64,000 bases of DNA. Origin: Leptolyngbya subtilissima AS-A7. Lineage in GTDB: Bacteria > Cyanobacteriota > Cyanobacteriia > Phormidesmidales > Phormidesmidaceae. The stretch lies in assembly GCF_039962255.1 (NCBI RefSeq), contig NZ_JAMPKY010000007.1, positions 186,001-250,000 on the forward strand, in the 5' to 3' direction. Below, piece by piece: positions 54,042-63,870 of this stretch. Each line of letters starts with the position of its first letter. Position 1 is the first letter of the stretch. The notes beneath the pieces are model-generated. The model did no database searches. It was given only the letters and a program-made list of their open reading frames with translations, and had not been told where the DNA came from. Both the position numbers and the translations under genes were made by a program.

Positions 54042-54953
54042 TTGGAAACGCCCCCCTCCAGTTCCCAGTTCTTCAGTTCTCAACTCCCCAACCTGCCGGC
54101 AGATATAACTGTCGCCGATCTACTGGAGCGCTACGCGGCGGGGGAACGAGACTTTCGCGGCATTCAACTAATTGGCGCTGACTTGAGTCGACAGAACCTC
54201 AGCGGGGCCAACTTTCGTCAGTCTAATCTGCAAAATACGACCTTTGCTGGGGCCACGTTGGTTGGGGCTAACTTCCGCGAGGCTAAGCTCACGGACGTCA
54301 ATTTTAATCAGGCTACGCTGATTTTAGCCAACTTAATTGGGGCTGACATGGCCGATGCTCGCCTGGTGGGAGCCGACCTGAGTGAGGCAGGTATGCGAAG
54401 CGCTAACCTGGTGCGAGCTGACCTCAACCAGGCAGTTTTACGCGAAACCAACCTCAACGAAGCCGTGCTCGACCACGCTACGCTGCACAAGGCCGTGCTG
54501 AGCGAGGCTAGCCTCAGCCGGGGCAGAATGCTAGCGGCCGACATGGAAGGCGCTAACCTGGAGCACGCCAATATGACCAGTGCACTTATGAACCGAGCCG
54601 TCCTGCGAGGAGCCGTGTTAGTGGGTGCGGTGTTCACTGGAGCTACCCTCGAGGGGGCTGATTTTCAAGAGGCGGACATGAGTCGGGCTAAGTTGACGAG
54701 CACAAACCTGGTGAATGTCAATTTGTCCTATGCCAATTTGCGCGGGGCCAATCTGAGTTGGAGCTCGCTGCGGGGGGCCAATCTGCGGGGGGCAACCCTA
54801 TATCGCACCCGCCTGAGCTGGTCAAATCTCAGCGGGGCTGACCTCACCGATGCGGTCATGATCAACGCCAAGCTCGACTACACCAACCTGCGGCGTACCG
54901 ATGTGCACGGCACCATCATGCCCGACGGTTATACTATGGGCTCCCAGGAATAA
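54042..54953 (+). CDS. Cytosolic pentapeptide-repeat protein
   Basis: 303 residues. A short N-terminal helix (VADLLERYAAGERDFRG) leads into about 45 pentapeptides of the A(D/N)LXX form, running with hardly a break from residue 40 to 290 and folding into a right-handed quadrilateral beta helix. There is no signal peptide. Similar proteins in cyanobacteria have unclear roles; DNA-gyrase mimicry is known in other pentapeptide proteins, but the surface charge here has not been assessed. The TTG start at 54042 is supported by GAGGA. No operon partner is seen. Confidence 0.9.
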   Translation: METPPSSSQFFSSQLPNLPADITVADLLERYAAGERDFRGIQLIGADLSRQNLSGANFRQSNLQNTTFAGATLVGANFREAKLTDVNFNQATLILANLIGADMADARLVGADLSEAGMRSANLVRADLNQAVLRETNLNEAVLDHATLHKAVLSEASLSRGRMLAADMEGANLEHANMTSALMNRAVLRGAVLVGAVFTGATLEGADFQEADMSRAKLTSTNLVNVNLSYANLRGANLSWSSLRGANLRGATLYRTRLSWSNLSGADLTDAVMINAKLDYTNLRRTDVHGTIMPDGYTMGSQE

Positions 54954-55014
54954 CGCTTTTTCGGCCAAGCCTGCTGGCTTCAGTTGGTTGGGTTAGGTGC
55001 CAAAGCATAGCCCG

Positions 55015-56904
55015 TCACTGGGAGGTAGCCGGTTTACTGTCGGGCTGGTTAGCCTGCATCGGTAGCTGTGGCCCCAAAAAGGGCCAATATACTGCTGTTA
55101 GGGAAGGGGGGGTATGGCGCAGATAGTCAACCATTTGGCGCTGTAGCGCCTGAAACTGGTCCTGGATTGCCAAAGCCTCGAGATGGAGTAGAGAGGGTAG
55201 GTAGCTGATCAACCCTTCTTGACGGTGCAGCCCGCTCTGCCGCAGTCGAGGCCATGCGGCTAGGCCCTCGGGCACGGTCTGACTTAGGCGCAGTGACATC
55301 GTAGTCGTTGAAAACGCATGGGCCACTGCGGGGTCTAAAGCTGGAGCGTAGGCTTCGGCCTCAGAAGTCTGCTGCATGATAAAGCTGAAGCTCACCCCTT
55401 GGAGAAAAATGCGCAGAGGGGCGGTGGTGACGTCGGGTAACTCAGCCATGAATGGAATGCGGCCCAAGTCGGCGTTGAGGTTGTTGGGATCGCCAACGCT
55501 CAAGTGTGACCCGCCCACCACGGTAACGAGATACTTATCGGCAGGTAGCTGCATGAAGGGGCGCAACTGTTGGCTGGCCATGGGCGTGACGGTATCGTGG
55601 GTGCCGGCCAGAACCAGGGTAGGCACCCGCACTCGGCTCAGTCCCGTTTCGCCAAACAGCACTCCGGTGAGGGGGTTGGCCACAATCAGCTGAGTGATCC
55701 GATCATCGCGCAGGTTAGCGTATTTAACGGGCAAGTCTTGGGCGGCGCACTGAAGCCAGTCGGCAGGGGAGACGTTGACTGGGTTAAGGGTCTGGCAGTA
55801 GGCCTCCAGCGATCGCAGATCCAGCGCCGCTCCAGCTAGGGCCAGCCCCGTATAGCCACCGAGGGAATGGCCAATGAAGGCTACCTCGTCCGTGTTGAGG
55901 CGATCGCGCAGGCTGTAGGAGTAGGTGTTGAGTCTTTCTAAGCGATCGAGCACGTAGCTGATATCGCGGGGCCGGTCAAGAAACTCGGTGGCCGGTAAAA
56001 TGCGGCTCTGGGCAGCGGCCTCAGGCAGGTCATCGGGAGGCAACGACAGCAGGGCGGCAACATTGCTGCCGGGGTGCTCCACCGATACTACCGTAAGCCC
56101 ATGGGAGGCCAGATGCTCGGCCAAGTAGGCAAAGAAGCGGCGATCGGCCCCAAACCCATGGGAGATCACCACTAGCGGGCCGTGGCTGTCTTTGCTCCAA
56201 TAAATATCAAGGGGAATGCTGCGATCGCGGCTGTGATCGCGCAACACCAGCTCCCAGCGCTCAACCGCCGAGGAGCCTGTGGCAAAGGGATCGGTTTCCA
56301 GCAGCGGGGCAGGTTCGGCTGTTTCAGCCGCAGGGTCTTTGCGCAGCACTCGACCGAGCGCCTTACTCTCCATCTGCGCCAGCTGAAACTGAGAGGCCAG
56401 GGTGAGCAGGGTGCCCACGTCAATCTCTAAGGTGTCTTGGGGCATGGCCCGCAAAATACCCAGCAGGGTCAGGCCCGACTCTGCCTTACCCACCTGTTCG
56501 AGGGTAACTCGCAGGTCGTCGGCAGCTAGATTAGGCGCGATCGCCCGCAAAGTGTCGAGCAGCCGCGCTCCGCCGGGGGTCTGCAAAATCTCGTCTAAAA
56601 TTACCTGGCTCACCTCGGGTTCTAGGGCGATTTCGCCCTGGAGTACCTCCTGAATGCTGGCGTTGAGCAGCGGCCGGTAAAGCCGCAGCGATCGGGGTAC
56701 CTCACCTGTAGCAGCAAACGCCTGTAATTCATCAAGGCTCACCGTCTGAGACAGCCGCCCTAGACGCACCGTCACCGAATTTGCTGCCGCTGCCGGGGGG
56801 GCCACCGCCAACCCACCCACCAGCAGTCCGCTAGCTGCAACCGCGCCCCAGCCCCATCGTCTGAGGGGGGAGAAAAGACTCAAGCAAGACACTGTAGATC
56901 GCAC
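55015..56904 (-). CDS. DUF1400 alpha/beta hydrolase
   Basis: 629 residues. A signal peptide (VAASGLLVGGLAVAPPAAAA) is followed by a DUF1400 domain (about 40-190: VRLGRLSQTVSLDELQAFAATGEVP ... LYRPLLNASIQ), then an alpha/beta hydrolase domain with oxyanion region VVISHGFGADRRFFAYLAEHL, nucleophile GHSLGGYTG, acid in LAGTHDTVTP and His in VVGGSHLSVGD. Hydrolases of this pairing are frequent in cyanobacteria and are presumed extracellular; the dienelactone-hydrolase-like lid suggests ester or lactone substrates (inference). The ATG is at 56904. Confidence 0.9.
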   Translation of the reverse strand: MRSTVSCLSLFSPLRRWGWGAVAASGLLVGGLAVAPPAAAANSVTVRLGRLSQTVSLDELQAFAATGEVPRSLRLYRPLLNASIQEVLQGEIALEPEVSQVILDEILQTPGGARLLDTLRAIAPNLAADDLRVTLEQVGKAESGLTLLGILRAMPQDTLEIDVGTLLTLASQFQLAQMESKALGRVLRKDPAAETAEPAPLLETDPFATGSSAVERWELVLRDHSRDRSIPLDIYWSKDSHGPLVVISHGFGADRRFFAYLAEHLASHGLTVVSVEHPGSNVAALLSLPPDDLPEAAAQSRILPATEFLDRPRDISYVLDRLERLNTYSYSLRDRLNTDEVAFIGHSLGGYTGLALAGAALDLRSLEAYCQTLNPVNVSPADWLQCAAQDLPVKYANLRDDRITQLIVANPLTGVLFGETGLSRVRVPTLVLAGTHDTVTPMASQQLRPFMQLPADKYLVTVVGGSHLSVGDPNNLNADLGRIPFMAELPDVTTAPLRIFLQGVSFSFIMQQTSEAEAYAPALDPAVAHAFSTTTMSLRLSQTVPEGLAAWPRLRQSGLHRQEGLISYLPSLLHLEALAIQDQFQALQRQMVDYLRHTPPSLTAVYWPFLGPQLPMQANQPDSKPATSQ

Positions 56905-57154
56905 GGCAAAAGGTTTAAGCGCAAGGGGGTTAGCCGACCAGGGTCGAGCAATGGTACAGAGTTAAGCTAGGAGTACAGTACCCAAATTTTCTCTAATCGT
57001 TAACTTAATCTAAACGACAGCTCCCCTGGCTGGCGGGAATCCATCATCAAGTTTTTTTGCGATCACTCAGTCGGTCAGCCCAACGCCCTTGTCGACTCAG
57101 GGGCTAAACCAACTGAGAAACTCAGTTCACCACCCTCACCCGACTAGTTGCTCA

Positions 57155-57646
57155 ATGGCCCACATCGTTATTGGTGTCATGGGACCGGGAAGCTCGGCGA
57201 CCCCGGCCCAGGTAAAGGCAGCCTACGCCCTTGGCCATGCCATCGCTTCTGCTGGCTGGGTAGTGCTTACTGGGGGCCGTCAGGTGGGTGTCATGGAGGC
57301 TGCCTGCCAAGGAGCCAAGGCAGCAGGCGGACTCACGGTGGGTATTTTGCCCTCCGCAAATGGGGCCGATTGCTCCGCTGCCGTAGACATTCCCATCCTG
57401 ACAGGCTTAGGGGATGCCCGCAATGTCGTCAACGTGCTGTCGAGCCAGGTAGTCGTGGCCTGCGGGCTCGGTCCCGGCACCGCCGCTGAAATTGCCCTCG
57501 CCCTCAAAGCTCAGCGGCCCGTCATTTTGATGGAAATGCCCCCCAGCGCGATCGCCCTGTGGCAGAGTTTAGCGACCGGGCCGTTGGCGATCGCCGACAC
57601 CGTTGCTGCCGCCATAGAGCAAATCCAGCAGTGGCTAGCACCCTGA
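57155..57646 (+). CDS. LOG-like (SLOG, TIGR00725-type) protein
   Basis: 163 residues. A Rossmann-like fold with IGVMGPGSSATPAQVKAAYALG near the N terminus, VVLTGGRQVGVMEAACQGAKAAGG, DARNVVNVLSS and the nucleotide loop GLGPGTAAEIALAL in place of the PGGxGT(x)2E of cytokinin-activating LOG proteins. The family binds nucleotides; no activity is established for this branch. The ATG at 57155 (MAHIVIG) is used; the open frame before it lacks family character. It is cytosolic. Confidence 0.85.
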   Translation: MAHIVIGVMGPGSSATPAQVKAAYALGHAIASAGWVVLTGGRQVGVMEAACQGAKAAGGLTVGILPSANGADCSAAVDIPILTGLGDARNVVNVLSSQVVVACGLGPGTAAEIALALKAQRPVILMEMPPSAIALWQSLATGPLAIADTVAAAIEQIQQWLAP

Positions 57647-57806
57647 TCTCGTCTGAGATTGACTGACGCGCCCAAGATTTTCGACAAACCCGGTTACAGG
57701 CAACCAACGGTAGGTGTTACAGGCCACATTGGGGGTGTGATCACAGCCAGGAGACAAGAATTTATCTAATGTAAGGTAAGAGCTATGCCCTCCACCCGCT
57801 GGTGCC

Positions 57807-58082
57807 ATGACCGACAACCAACCGTCCCCCAAGGAAAACTTTCTCTTCCCCCGCAGTAAATATTGGGGTGAATTTACGCCTCAGCAGCTAGCCTTTAATG
57901 CTAATTTGCAAGAATTTGCTCAGCGGGTTTCCTTAGTCTGCAACCTTGAAACCGGCGGCAAAATGTCGGCTGACGAAGCCTACGATGAAATCAAGCGCTT
58001 GTGGAAAGACCTAAAGACCTCCAAGGCCAATTTGCTAGATGCCAAAGCCTCCCCTCCGCCAGAGCTACCCCCCGAAGCCTAG
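57807..58082 (+). CDS. Small conserved cyanobacterial protein (DUF7219-like)
   Basis: 91 residues, soluble and helical. ENFLFPRSKYWGEFTPQQLAFNANLQEFAQRV and CNLETGGKMSADEAYDEIKRLWKDLK form a compact domain I recognise as recurrent in cyanobacteria, probably the family named DUF7219. The function is unknown. It starts with ATG at 57807; a proline-rich tail ends the protein. Both neighbours are separated by about 160-200 bp, so it is probably transcribed alone. Confidence 0.78.
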   Translation: MTDNQPSPKENFLFPRSKYWGEFTPQQLAFNANLQEFAQRVSLVCNLETGGKMSADEAYDEIKRLWKDLKTSKANLLDAKASPPPELPPEA

Positions 58083-58281
58083 CAATTCGACGGCGAGCCT
58101 AGGGGAGAATGGATTTTTCTGAGGACGTTAGCGGACATCTAAGCCTTCATCCTTGGTTCTAATAACGGTGAGCTAGGGCAAGTCCAAAGGTGCCGCTACA
58201 ACGGGTCGGATTCCCTCGGTTGAGATGTGCAGGACTATTAACTCGCTCAGTTTTTTTGCTCTAGATGACCATTGGCTAGCT

Positions 58282-59556
58282 CTAAAACGCCGAGGAGGCC
58301 AACCAAAAGCTGACCAAGAATCCGGCAATGGTTGAGAATGTCACCGAGCCACCACCCATTTCGTAGGCTTCGGGCATCATGGTGCTGGCGACCATGGCGA
58401 GAATGGCCCCTCCGGCGGTGGCTTTGGCCATGGCCAGCATCCATTCAGACGCCACCGGCACCAGCTGACTGCCGACCATAGCTACTAATCCGCTGAGCAG
58501 CACCGCACCGCCCCACAGCGCCAAAATTCGCTGGGCCGAGGTGCCCGCCTGGCGCATGCCAATGGAGCTCGACATCGCCTCAGGAATGTTGGAGATAAAC
58601 ACCGCCATCAAAAATGACGCTCCCGTATGGCCTGTGCCCACGTGAAAGCCGATCACCAAAGCCTCGGGAATATTGTCGATCATGGTGCCCACCAAAATGG
58701 CCAGGGGGGCCGAGCTTTGGGCCAGCTCCTTAAACTGCTGCTCTGAGATGGGGATATCGACCTCAACGCTATCGAGCACCTGCCGCCGCCAGTGGTCATC
58801 ATCCACCGGAACAAGCTTGGCGGTGGACTGGGTGGTTTCGCGCAGCCGCCGGGCCAGAATGCGGCTCAGCCCGCTGGAGAGCTGAGGGGCGTAGGTGAGC
58901 ATGGCGTCGAAATCGGCCTTGTCGAGTTCGTAGAGCTCCATAGAGGTCTTAGCGACAACTGTGGCCGATCGCTCTTCTCCAGTCAGCAGCGCCATCTCGC
59001 CAAAGATTTCCCCAGAGCCCAGAGCGGCCAACCGCTGGGGGCCTTTGTAGATCTCAGCATCCCCCTCCACGATGAGGAACATGGAGTCGCCAGGAGCACC
59101 CTCCTGGCATAGCACCATCCCCGCCTCGACCTGGAGCGGCTTGAGCAGGGGAATAATTGCCTGCATTTCGTCAGGGGAAAGACTGTGAAGCACTTCGATG
59201 TGGCCAATGCGATCGAGCACCTCAGAGGCTTCATCCTGGCGGTGGTGGTAGAGAAACCGCCGCGACGACGACGGGTGGCGAATAAAGCCCCCCTGGTTGT
59301 CGATGTAGCCCACAATGACGGAAAACAGGGTGCCGCCCAGGGCAAAACCTGCCACCAGCGGCAAAAATCCGCTGCTCTGGTAGGCGGGCAGGGTAATGTC
59401 GAAGGCGATTGCAGAGAGCAGCGTGCCGCTGCCAAAGGCCATAATGGCCGCTGTGATCGATCGCGCCGGTCGCCAGGCAATCCCTAAAATGGCCCCTACT
59501 AGCAAGCTAGAGGCAGCCAACAACCCTTGAACTAGCGCAGCAATGGGAACGCTCAT
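58282..59556 (-). CDS. ZIP-family permease with an inserted cyclic-nucleotide-binding domain
   Basis: 424 residues. Three N-terminal membrane spans (up to about 85) and five C-terminal spans (about 270-420) have the ZIP order, with TMIDNIPEALVIGFHVG and FISNIPEAMSSS at the positions of the HNxPEG and HExPHE metal motifs. Between span 3 and span 4, at about 115-235, lies a complete CAP-like cNMP domain (VLHSLSPDEMQAIIPLLKPLQVEAGMVLCQEGAPGDSMFLIVEGDAEI ... LGSGEIFGEMALLTGEERSATVVA). The metal histidines of canonical ZIP are Asp/Asn or Ser/Asn here. It is probably a metal or related cation permease gated by cAMP or cGMP, which is inference. ATG at 59556. Confidence 0.9.
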   Translation of the reverse strand: MSVPIAALVQGLLAASSLLVGAILGIAWRPARSITAAIMAFGSGTLLSAIAFDITLPAYQSSGFLPLVAGFALGGTLFSVIVGYIDNQGGFIRHPSSSRRFLYHHRQDEASEVLDRIGHIEVLHSLSPDEMQAIIPLLKPLQVEAGMVLCQEGAPGDSMFLIVEGDAEIYKGPQRLAALGSGEIFGEMALLTGEERSATVVAKTSMELYELDKADFDAMLTYAPQLSSGLSRILARRLRETTQSTAKLVPVDDDHWRRQVLDSVEVDIPISEQQFKELAQSSAPLAILVGTMIDNIPEALVIGFHVGTGHTGASFLMAVFISNIPEAMSSSIGMRQAGTSAQRILALWGGAVLLSGLVAMVGSQLVPVASEWMLAMAKATAGGAILAMVASTMMPEAYEMGGGSVTFSTIAGFLVSFWLASSAF

Positions 59557-59655
59557 TGACGAAATGACGGGGCATTATGACCAGGTTACTGCACAATGCT
59601 CCGCTTCCTGGCAAACTAGAGCCTAGGATTTTAACCGGTCTATGGTCTGTCTGCT

Positions 59656-60225
59656 ATGAACCAACCGACCCAGCGCCGTCGCTCCGGCTTCAATCGTCAA
59701 CCGCGTCAGCGTCAGACGAGACGGCCCTCCAACCGCCGCCCCTTTTTTGGATTGTGGCTGCTGTGCGGCCTGCTCTACGCCGTCGCTGGCCTAATTTTGA
59801 CCTCCCTGGCCAACCCCTGGATCTGGCTGGTGGCTGCCGGGGGCACCGTAGTGCAGGGGACAACCTTAGCTGGTCCCGAAGCGCTAAAGCGATTTCGGTG
59901 GCTGACAGCCAATCTGTTGGTGCTGGGCAGCATCGTGGGGGGTACAGCCCTAGCGGTGGCGCTCTCGATCGCCCTCAACCACCTGGGCACCGACAACCTC
60001 GATGAACTCACCCTCGGCAGAGCATTTTTGGAAATAGTGCTCTACAGTCTGCTGGCGGTACTGCTAGCAGTACTGTGCAGCCTAACGACGGCGGCCCTGG
60101 GCGATCGCCTGCTGCGGCGCAATAAAGGCAGCAGAACCAGCCTGATTTTGCTGCTGACCTGTCTGCTGGGGCTGGGGTTGGGGGGCGCAATCGGGCTGCT
60201 AATTACCAGGCTGCCCGTCGCTTAG
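59656..60225 (+). CDS. Small membrane protein of unknown function
   Basis: 189 residues. A basic, Arg/Gln-rich N terminus (residues 1-30) is followed by four membrane spans (about 32-52, 55-75, 85-108, 125-150) and a fifth near the C terminus (LILLLTCLLGLGLGGAIGLLI). I do not recognise the family. The ATG is at 59656; the stop overlaps the stop of the caspase-like gene on the other strand by 4 bp. It lies divergent to the ZIP-cNMP gene, about 100 bp away. The conserved coding pattern and membrane topology support a real gene. Confidence 0.75.
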   Translation: MNQPTQRRRSGFNRQPRQRQTRRPSNRRPFFGLWLLCGLLYAVAGLILTSLANPWIWLVAAGGTVVQGTTLAGPEALKRFRWLTANLLVLGSIVGGTALAVALSIALNHLGTDNLDELTLGRAFLEIVLYSLLAVLLAVLCSLTTAALGDRLLRRNKGSRTSLILLLTCLLGLGLGGAIGLLITRLPVA

Positions 60226-62471
60226 GCAATGGCGTAGCGAAAACTGAGGGTGGCCCAGCGATCGTGGTGCAGGGCGTAGTAGTCAGCGGCAGGCTTTCTC
60301 TCCTCGTCAGAGCTGGTGCTGAGGTCTTGTAGCAGCGCTTGGGCCAGCCGCAGGGGCTGGGGCACCGGGCGAAAACCTGTAGCCAGCGATGGGGGATCGT
60401 CTCCCAGCACGGCTAGGCACTGATCCAGAGGCTGGGTGCTGAGAATGACGTAAGCTTCTACCCAGGTGGCCACCCCCGGCATGGCCCAGCCAGCCCCATC
60501 GGCGGGAATAGAAATGAGCTGCCCCGGTGATAGGGGAAGGGCAACGGGCGGAACTTCGGCCCCATCAGCGGCGATCGCATCAGGCAATGTGACCAAGGCG
60601 TTGCATTCTCCCCGGCTGTCAAAGCTAATCCACAGCAGGTGGAGGATTTGGGTCGAGGTGTTGGCTAAGCGGTAGCCGATACGGCCATCGCGGGGCAGCA
60701 TAATCGGGTCATCGGTCGCCGACCTTTGGGCCTGTCGAATGGCTAGGGGCCAGGTGACGGCAGGGCTGCGCTCGGTAAGCTGCACCAGCAGCGGCATGGG
60801 CTTGGGCTGCACCGCCTCTAGCAGCGCCGCCGCCCCCACCTGGGAGGCCCCATGGTTTTCGGTCAATCGCACTAGCTTAAGAGCCAGCAGGGTTTGCAGG
60901 TAAGGAGTAAGCCGGTTGACCGTTGTTTTCACCGCCTCTTCTTTGGCCAGCATGGTGCCAGGCAGCAGGGTGCGGTTGGGGGCAAACAGCCCATAGCTGC
61001 TCTCCGCAGAGCGTTCTCCCCCCTGGGAGGCTCCCCGAGCATCGCTATCCAACTTAGGCGAGGCCTCGCCAGCATTGGGTAGGGCAGCGGTGAGGGTGGG
61101 GGCTGGGCCAGTAGGCAGTCGGCCAAATAGGCAATCAGCGGCCTTTTCACCAGCGGTCACCGAGGTCACCAGGGGAATGCTCGACAGGGCGCTAGTAGCA
61201 TCTACCCGCTCCACCCGCTTGAGCTGGCTGTCGAGGGCCACAATTAAATCAATGGTTTGGGGCAGCCGCCGCACCTGCTCGAACAGGGGCTGATGGGCGA
61301 TCGCCGGTGGAGAAACCTCGCTCTCCAGAGGCCGGACCACGGCTTTTAAGCCCGTGCGCGACTCCAGCCGTAGGAGCACAGCTGCCCCATCGGCTTCGGC
61401 CATCAGGCGAGAACCGGGCTGTAGGTAACGCAGCACCTGGGGCGGCACACCTCCTAGCCACGCGGTCAAAGGCCGCTCATCGCTGCGCGGCAAAAGCACT
61501 CCTGCCGCTGGCGGCAGCTGGGGCGTTAGGCCGTAGGTCGTTGGGCCAGTGTAAGGCGGTAGGCGATCGCTTAGACCGGGCTGCTGGTCAGCCCCTACCC
61601 AACGCTGGAGTCGCGAACCAGCGCGCTGTATCAAGACCTTAGCCGTGGAGTCAGGTTCTGTTTCCCAAAGGCTCTGGGTGAGGGCGTAGGTGAAGACCCC
61701 AGCGCTAAACCCGTCCCAGTAGCTTTCTAGCACCAGTCGCCCTAGGTCAGCCGCTCGCAGCACTAGCCCTGGCCAGGGAGCGTCTAGCGGCAGGGAAGAT
61801 ATTTCCGTGGGCGACGACACCATACCCGTAGGCACCGTCGGCCGGGATCTAACTCGGGAATTTCCCCAGCGCAGGTAGCCCGCATCCTGACTGCCGGCAT
61901 CGATGACAGTAGTCAGGTTGGCAGTGGCCAGGGACTTGAGCTGAGCAACGATTTCGGCCTCAAGTAGATCGCCCAAAACAGGATTGGCTTCGCTGGGTAG
62001 GCGGCTATCCACTGTTACCCAGGCGGCCTGTAGCGCGTTCGAGGGTTCGGCCCCAACCACTCGCACCTGACTGCCGTAGCCGCTAAAGTGCAGCAGCACA
62101 ACATCGTCGGCCTGGGCCTGCCGCACTAAATGTTCGTCAATGGCAGTCAGAATGTTGGCGCGGGTGGCCTCCTCGTTGATTACCGTGACCACATCCGCTG
62201 ACTGAAAGCCAAAGCGATGCACCAGCAGCTGCCGCTGTAGTTCGACATCGGTGACGCAGCCCCTAAGAGCAATATCTTGGGCTACTCCAGGGTCGAGGGC
62301 GCGATCGGGGTAGGCATTGATGCCAATCAACAGGGCCAGCCGACGACGGGCGGGCTTGGCCAGGGCCTCTTGGTAGCGGCTATAGGTTGTTAGCCAAGCC
62401 GTACCGCCTACTCCCAGCGCTCCTAGGGCCAAGCTTGCCTGCTGCAAAAACGCCCGTCGTTTCAGTGTCAC
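60222..62471 (-). CDS. Tat-type orthocaspase-like protein with altered catalytic dyad
   Basis: 749 residues. The N terminus KRRAFLQQASLALGALGVGG is a twin-arginine signal. The caspase-like p20 region (about 40-200) contains LALLIGINAYPD, FGFQSADVVTVINEEATRANI, LLHFSGYGSQV and TVIDAGSQDAG. In active metacaspases the dyad reads SGHG and DxCHSG; here the His is Tyr (about residue 131) and the Cys is Gly (about 192), so the protein is likely non-proteolytic. The long C terminus (LGYRLANTSTQILHLLWISFDSRGECN and others) is DUF4384-like. GTG at 62471 is the start, 18 bp after the ATP sulfurylase stop on the same strand. Confidence 0.85.
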   Translation of the reverse strand: MTLKRRAFLQQASLALGALGVGGTAWLTTYSRYQEALAKPARRRLALLIGINAYPDRALDPGVAQDIALRGCVTDVELQRQLLVHRFGFQSADVVTVINEEATRANILTAIDEHLVRQAQADDVVLLHFSGYGSQVRVVGAEPSNALQAAWVTVDSRLPSEANPVLGDLLEAEIVAQLKSLATANLTTVIDAGSQDAGYLRWGNSRVRSRPTVPTGMVSSPTEISSLPLDAPWPGLVLRAADLGRLVLESYWDGFSAGVFTYALTQSLWETEPDSTAKVLIQRAGSRLQRWVGADQQPGLSDRLPPYTGPTTYGLTPQLPPAAGVLLPRSDERPLTAWLGGVPPQVLRYLQPGSRLMAEADGAAVLLRLESRTGLKAVVRPLESEVSPPAIAHQPLFEQVRRLPQTIDLIVALDSQLKRVERVDATSALSSIPLVTSVTAGEKAADCLFGRLPTGPAPTLTAALPNAGEASPKLDSDARGASQGGERSAESSYGLFAPNRTLLPGTMLAKEEAVKTTVNRLTPYLQTLLALKLVRLTENHGASQVGAAALLEAVQPKPMPLLVQLTERSPAVTWPLAIRQAQRSATDDPIMLPRDGRIGYRLANTSTQILHLLWISFDSRGECNALVTLPDAIAADGAEVPPVALPLSPGQLISIPADGAGWAMPGVATWVEAYVILSTQPLDQCLAVLGDDPPSLATGFRPVPQPLRLAQALLQDLSTSSDEERKPAADYYALHHDRWATLSFRYAIA

Positions 62472-62489
62472 CGAGTTGATTGCATCCTA

Positions 62490-63671
62490 CTAGCTGACGG
62501 CTTCGGGAACCCGCATGGCCTTAGCCAGCTCCGCCGCCACCTCGGGCCGAGAAAACTCAGGGGGGGGCAGCTCGCCGCGGCGCAGCATCTCCCGTACCTT
62601 GGTACCCGACAGGTGAATCCGCTCGTCCTTGGTGCTGGGGCTAGTTTTAGAGGTGGCCATGCCCCCGGTGCGGGTGCAGTAGAAGGCGTGCTCAAACTTC
62701 ATGGGCACGATGCCCAGCTCCGTCGGCTCAAACTCGTCGAAGATGTATTGAGCGTCGTAGGTGCCGTAGTAATCGCCCACTCCAGCGTGGTCGCGGCCCA
62801 CAATGAAGTGGGTGCAGCCATAGTTCTTGCGGATCAGCGCGTGGAAAATCGCTTCCCTAGGGCCAGCGTAGCGCATTGCGGAGGGATTGATCGCAAGAAT
62901 CACGCGGTCTTGGGGGAAGTAGTGTTCCACCATAATCTCGTAGCAGCGCATGCGCACATCGGCGGGAATATCGTCGGATTTGGTGGCCCCCACCAGCGGG
63001 TGCAAAAATAGCCCGTCAACGGTTTCTAGAGCGCACTTTTGAATGTACTCGTGGGCCCGGTGAATGGGGTTGCGGGTCTGAAAGCCGACGACGGTTTTCC
63101 AGTTGCGATCGCGAAACAACGCCCGCGAGGTAGCTGGGTCAATCTGGTAGGTGGGGAAGAGGGGATGGGGATCGCGCTGGAGCAACCACACCGGGCCAGC
63201 CAAGTTTACCGCCCCTTGGTCGTAGACCACCTTGACGCCAGGGTGCTTCTCGTCGTCGGTGCGGTAGACGTTGATAGCCTCGTGGGCCTTGTCGTAGGTG
63301 TATTTTTCTTCCAGTTCCAGCACGCCGACAAAGCGACCAGTTGGGTCATCCAGGCGCACTAGACTGCCCTCTTGCAGGGGGGCGGCGGTGGCTTCATCCA
63401 CCGACAGGGTAACCGGAATTGCCCAGGGTAGGCCGTTGGCGAGGCGCATGTCGGTGACCACGGTGTCGTAGTCGGCTTTCTTCATGAATCCGTTGAGAGG
63501 GCTAAAACCGCCAATGGCAATCATTACCAGGTCAGAGAAGGCCCGCTCGTCCAATCTCACCCGAGGCAGGGTATCGGCTTTGTCTGAGAACTGAGTTCTT
63601 TGGTCGGGCGTCGCTAGGCGATCGACCAGAGTGCCGCCGTGGGGGGCAATACCGTTTTTTTCTAGAGTCAT
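62490..63671 (-). CDS. sat: Sulfate adenylyltransferase
   Basis: 393 residues, the usual size of dissimilatory-type/plant-like single-chain ATP sulfurylases. It makes APS from sulfate and ATP, the first step of assimilation. Seen: [14 protein letters not shown] (the HXXH nucleotide motif, about 195-208), [14 protein letters not shown] and [14 protein letters not shown] near the C terminus. ATG at 63671 ([13 protein letters not shown]) is preferred to an earlier in-frame start at 63728; an AGAAGG lies 14 bases upstream. The caspase-like gene follows 18 bp downstream on the same strand, an odd operon partner. It is cytosolic. Confidence 0.95.
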   Translation of the reverse strand: MTLEKNGIAPHGGTLVDRLATPDQRTQFSDKADTLPRVRLDERAFSDLVMIAIGGFSPLNGFMKKADYDTVVTDMRLANGLPWAIPVTLSVDEATAAPLQEGSLVRLDDPTGRFVGVLELEEKYTYDKAHEAINVYRTDDEKHPGVKVVYDQGAVNLAGPVWLLQRDPHPLFPTYQIDPATSRALFRDRNWKTVVGFQTRNPIHRAHEYIQKCALETVDGLFLHPLVGATKSDDIPADVRMRCYEIMVEHYFPQDRVILAINPSAMRYAGPREAIFHALIRKNYGCTHFIVGRDHAGVGDYYGTYDAQYIFDEFEPTELGIVPMKFEHAFYCTRTGGMATSKTSPSTKDERIHLSGTKVREMLRRGELPPPEFSRPEVAAELAKAMRVPEAVS

Positions 63672-63870
63672 GGAGATACCGCTGCCTTCTGCTGATGATG
63701 AAACACGAAAGATTTGAAGCCAAGCCATGGCCTAGCTGACCAAAGCAACTCCGGTTTTCCGCTAGGGAAACGGGGTTAACTGTCTTGTTCTATGAAATTA
63801 CATCTTGGTACCAATGTCACCCAGGCGCTGAGCTGTCTCTGGGGATGGCCAACTCTAGCCCGCCACCACA

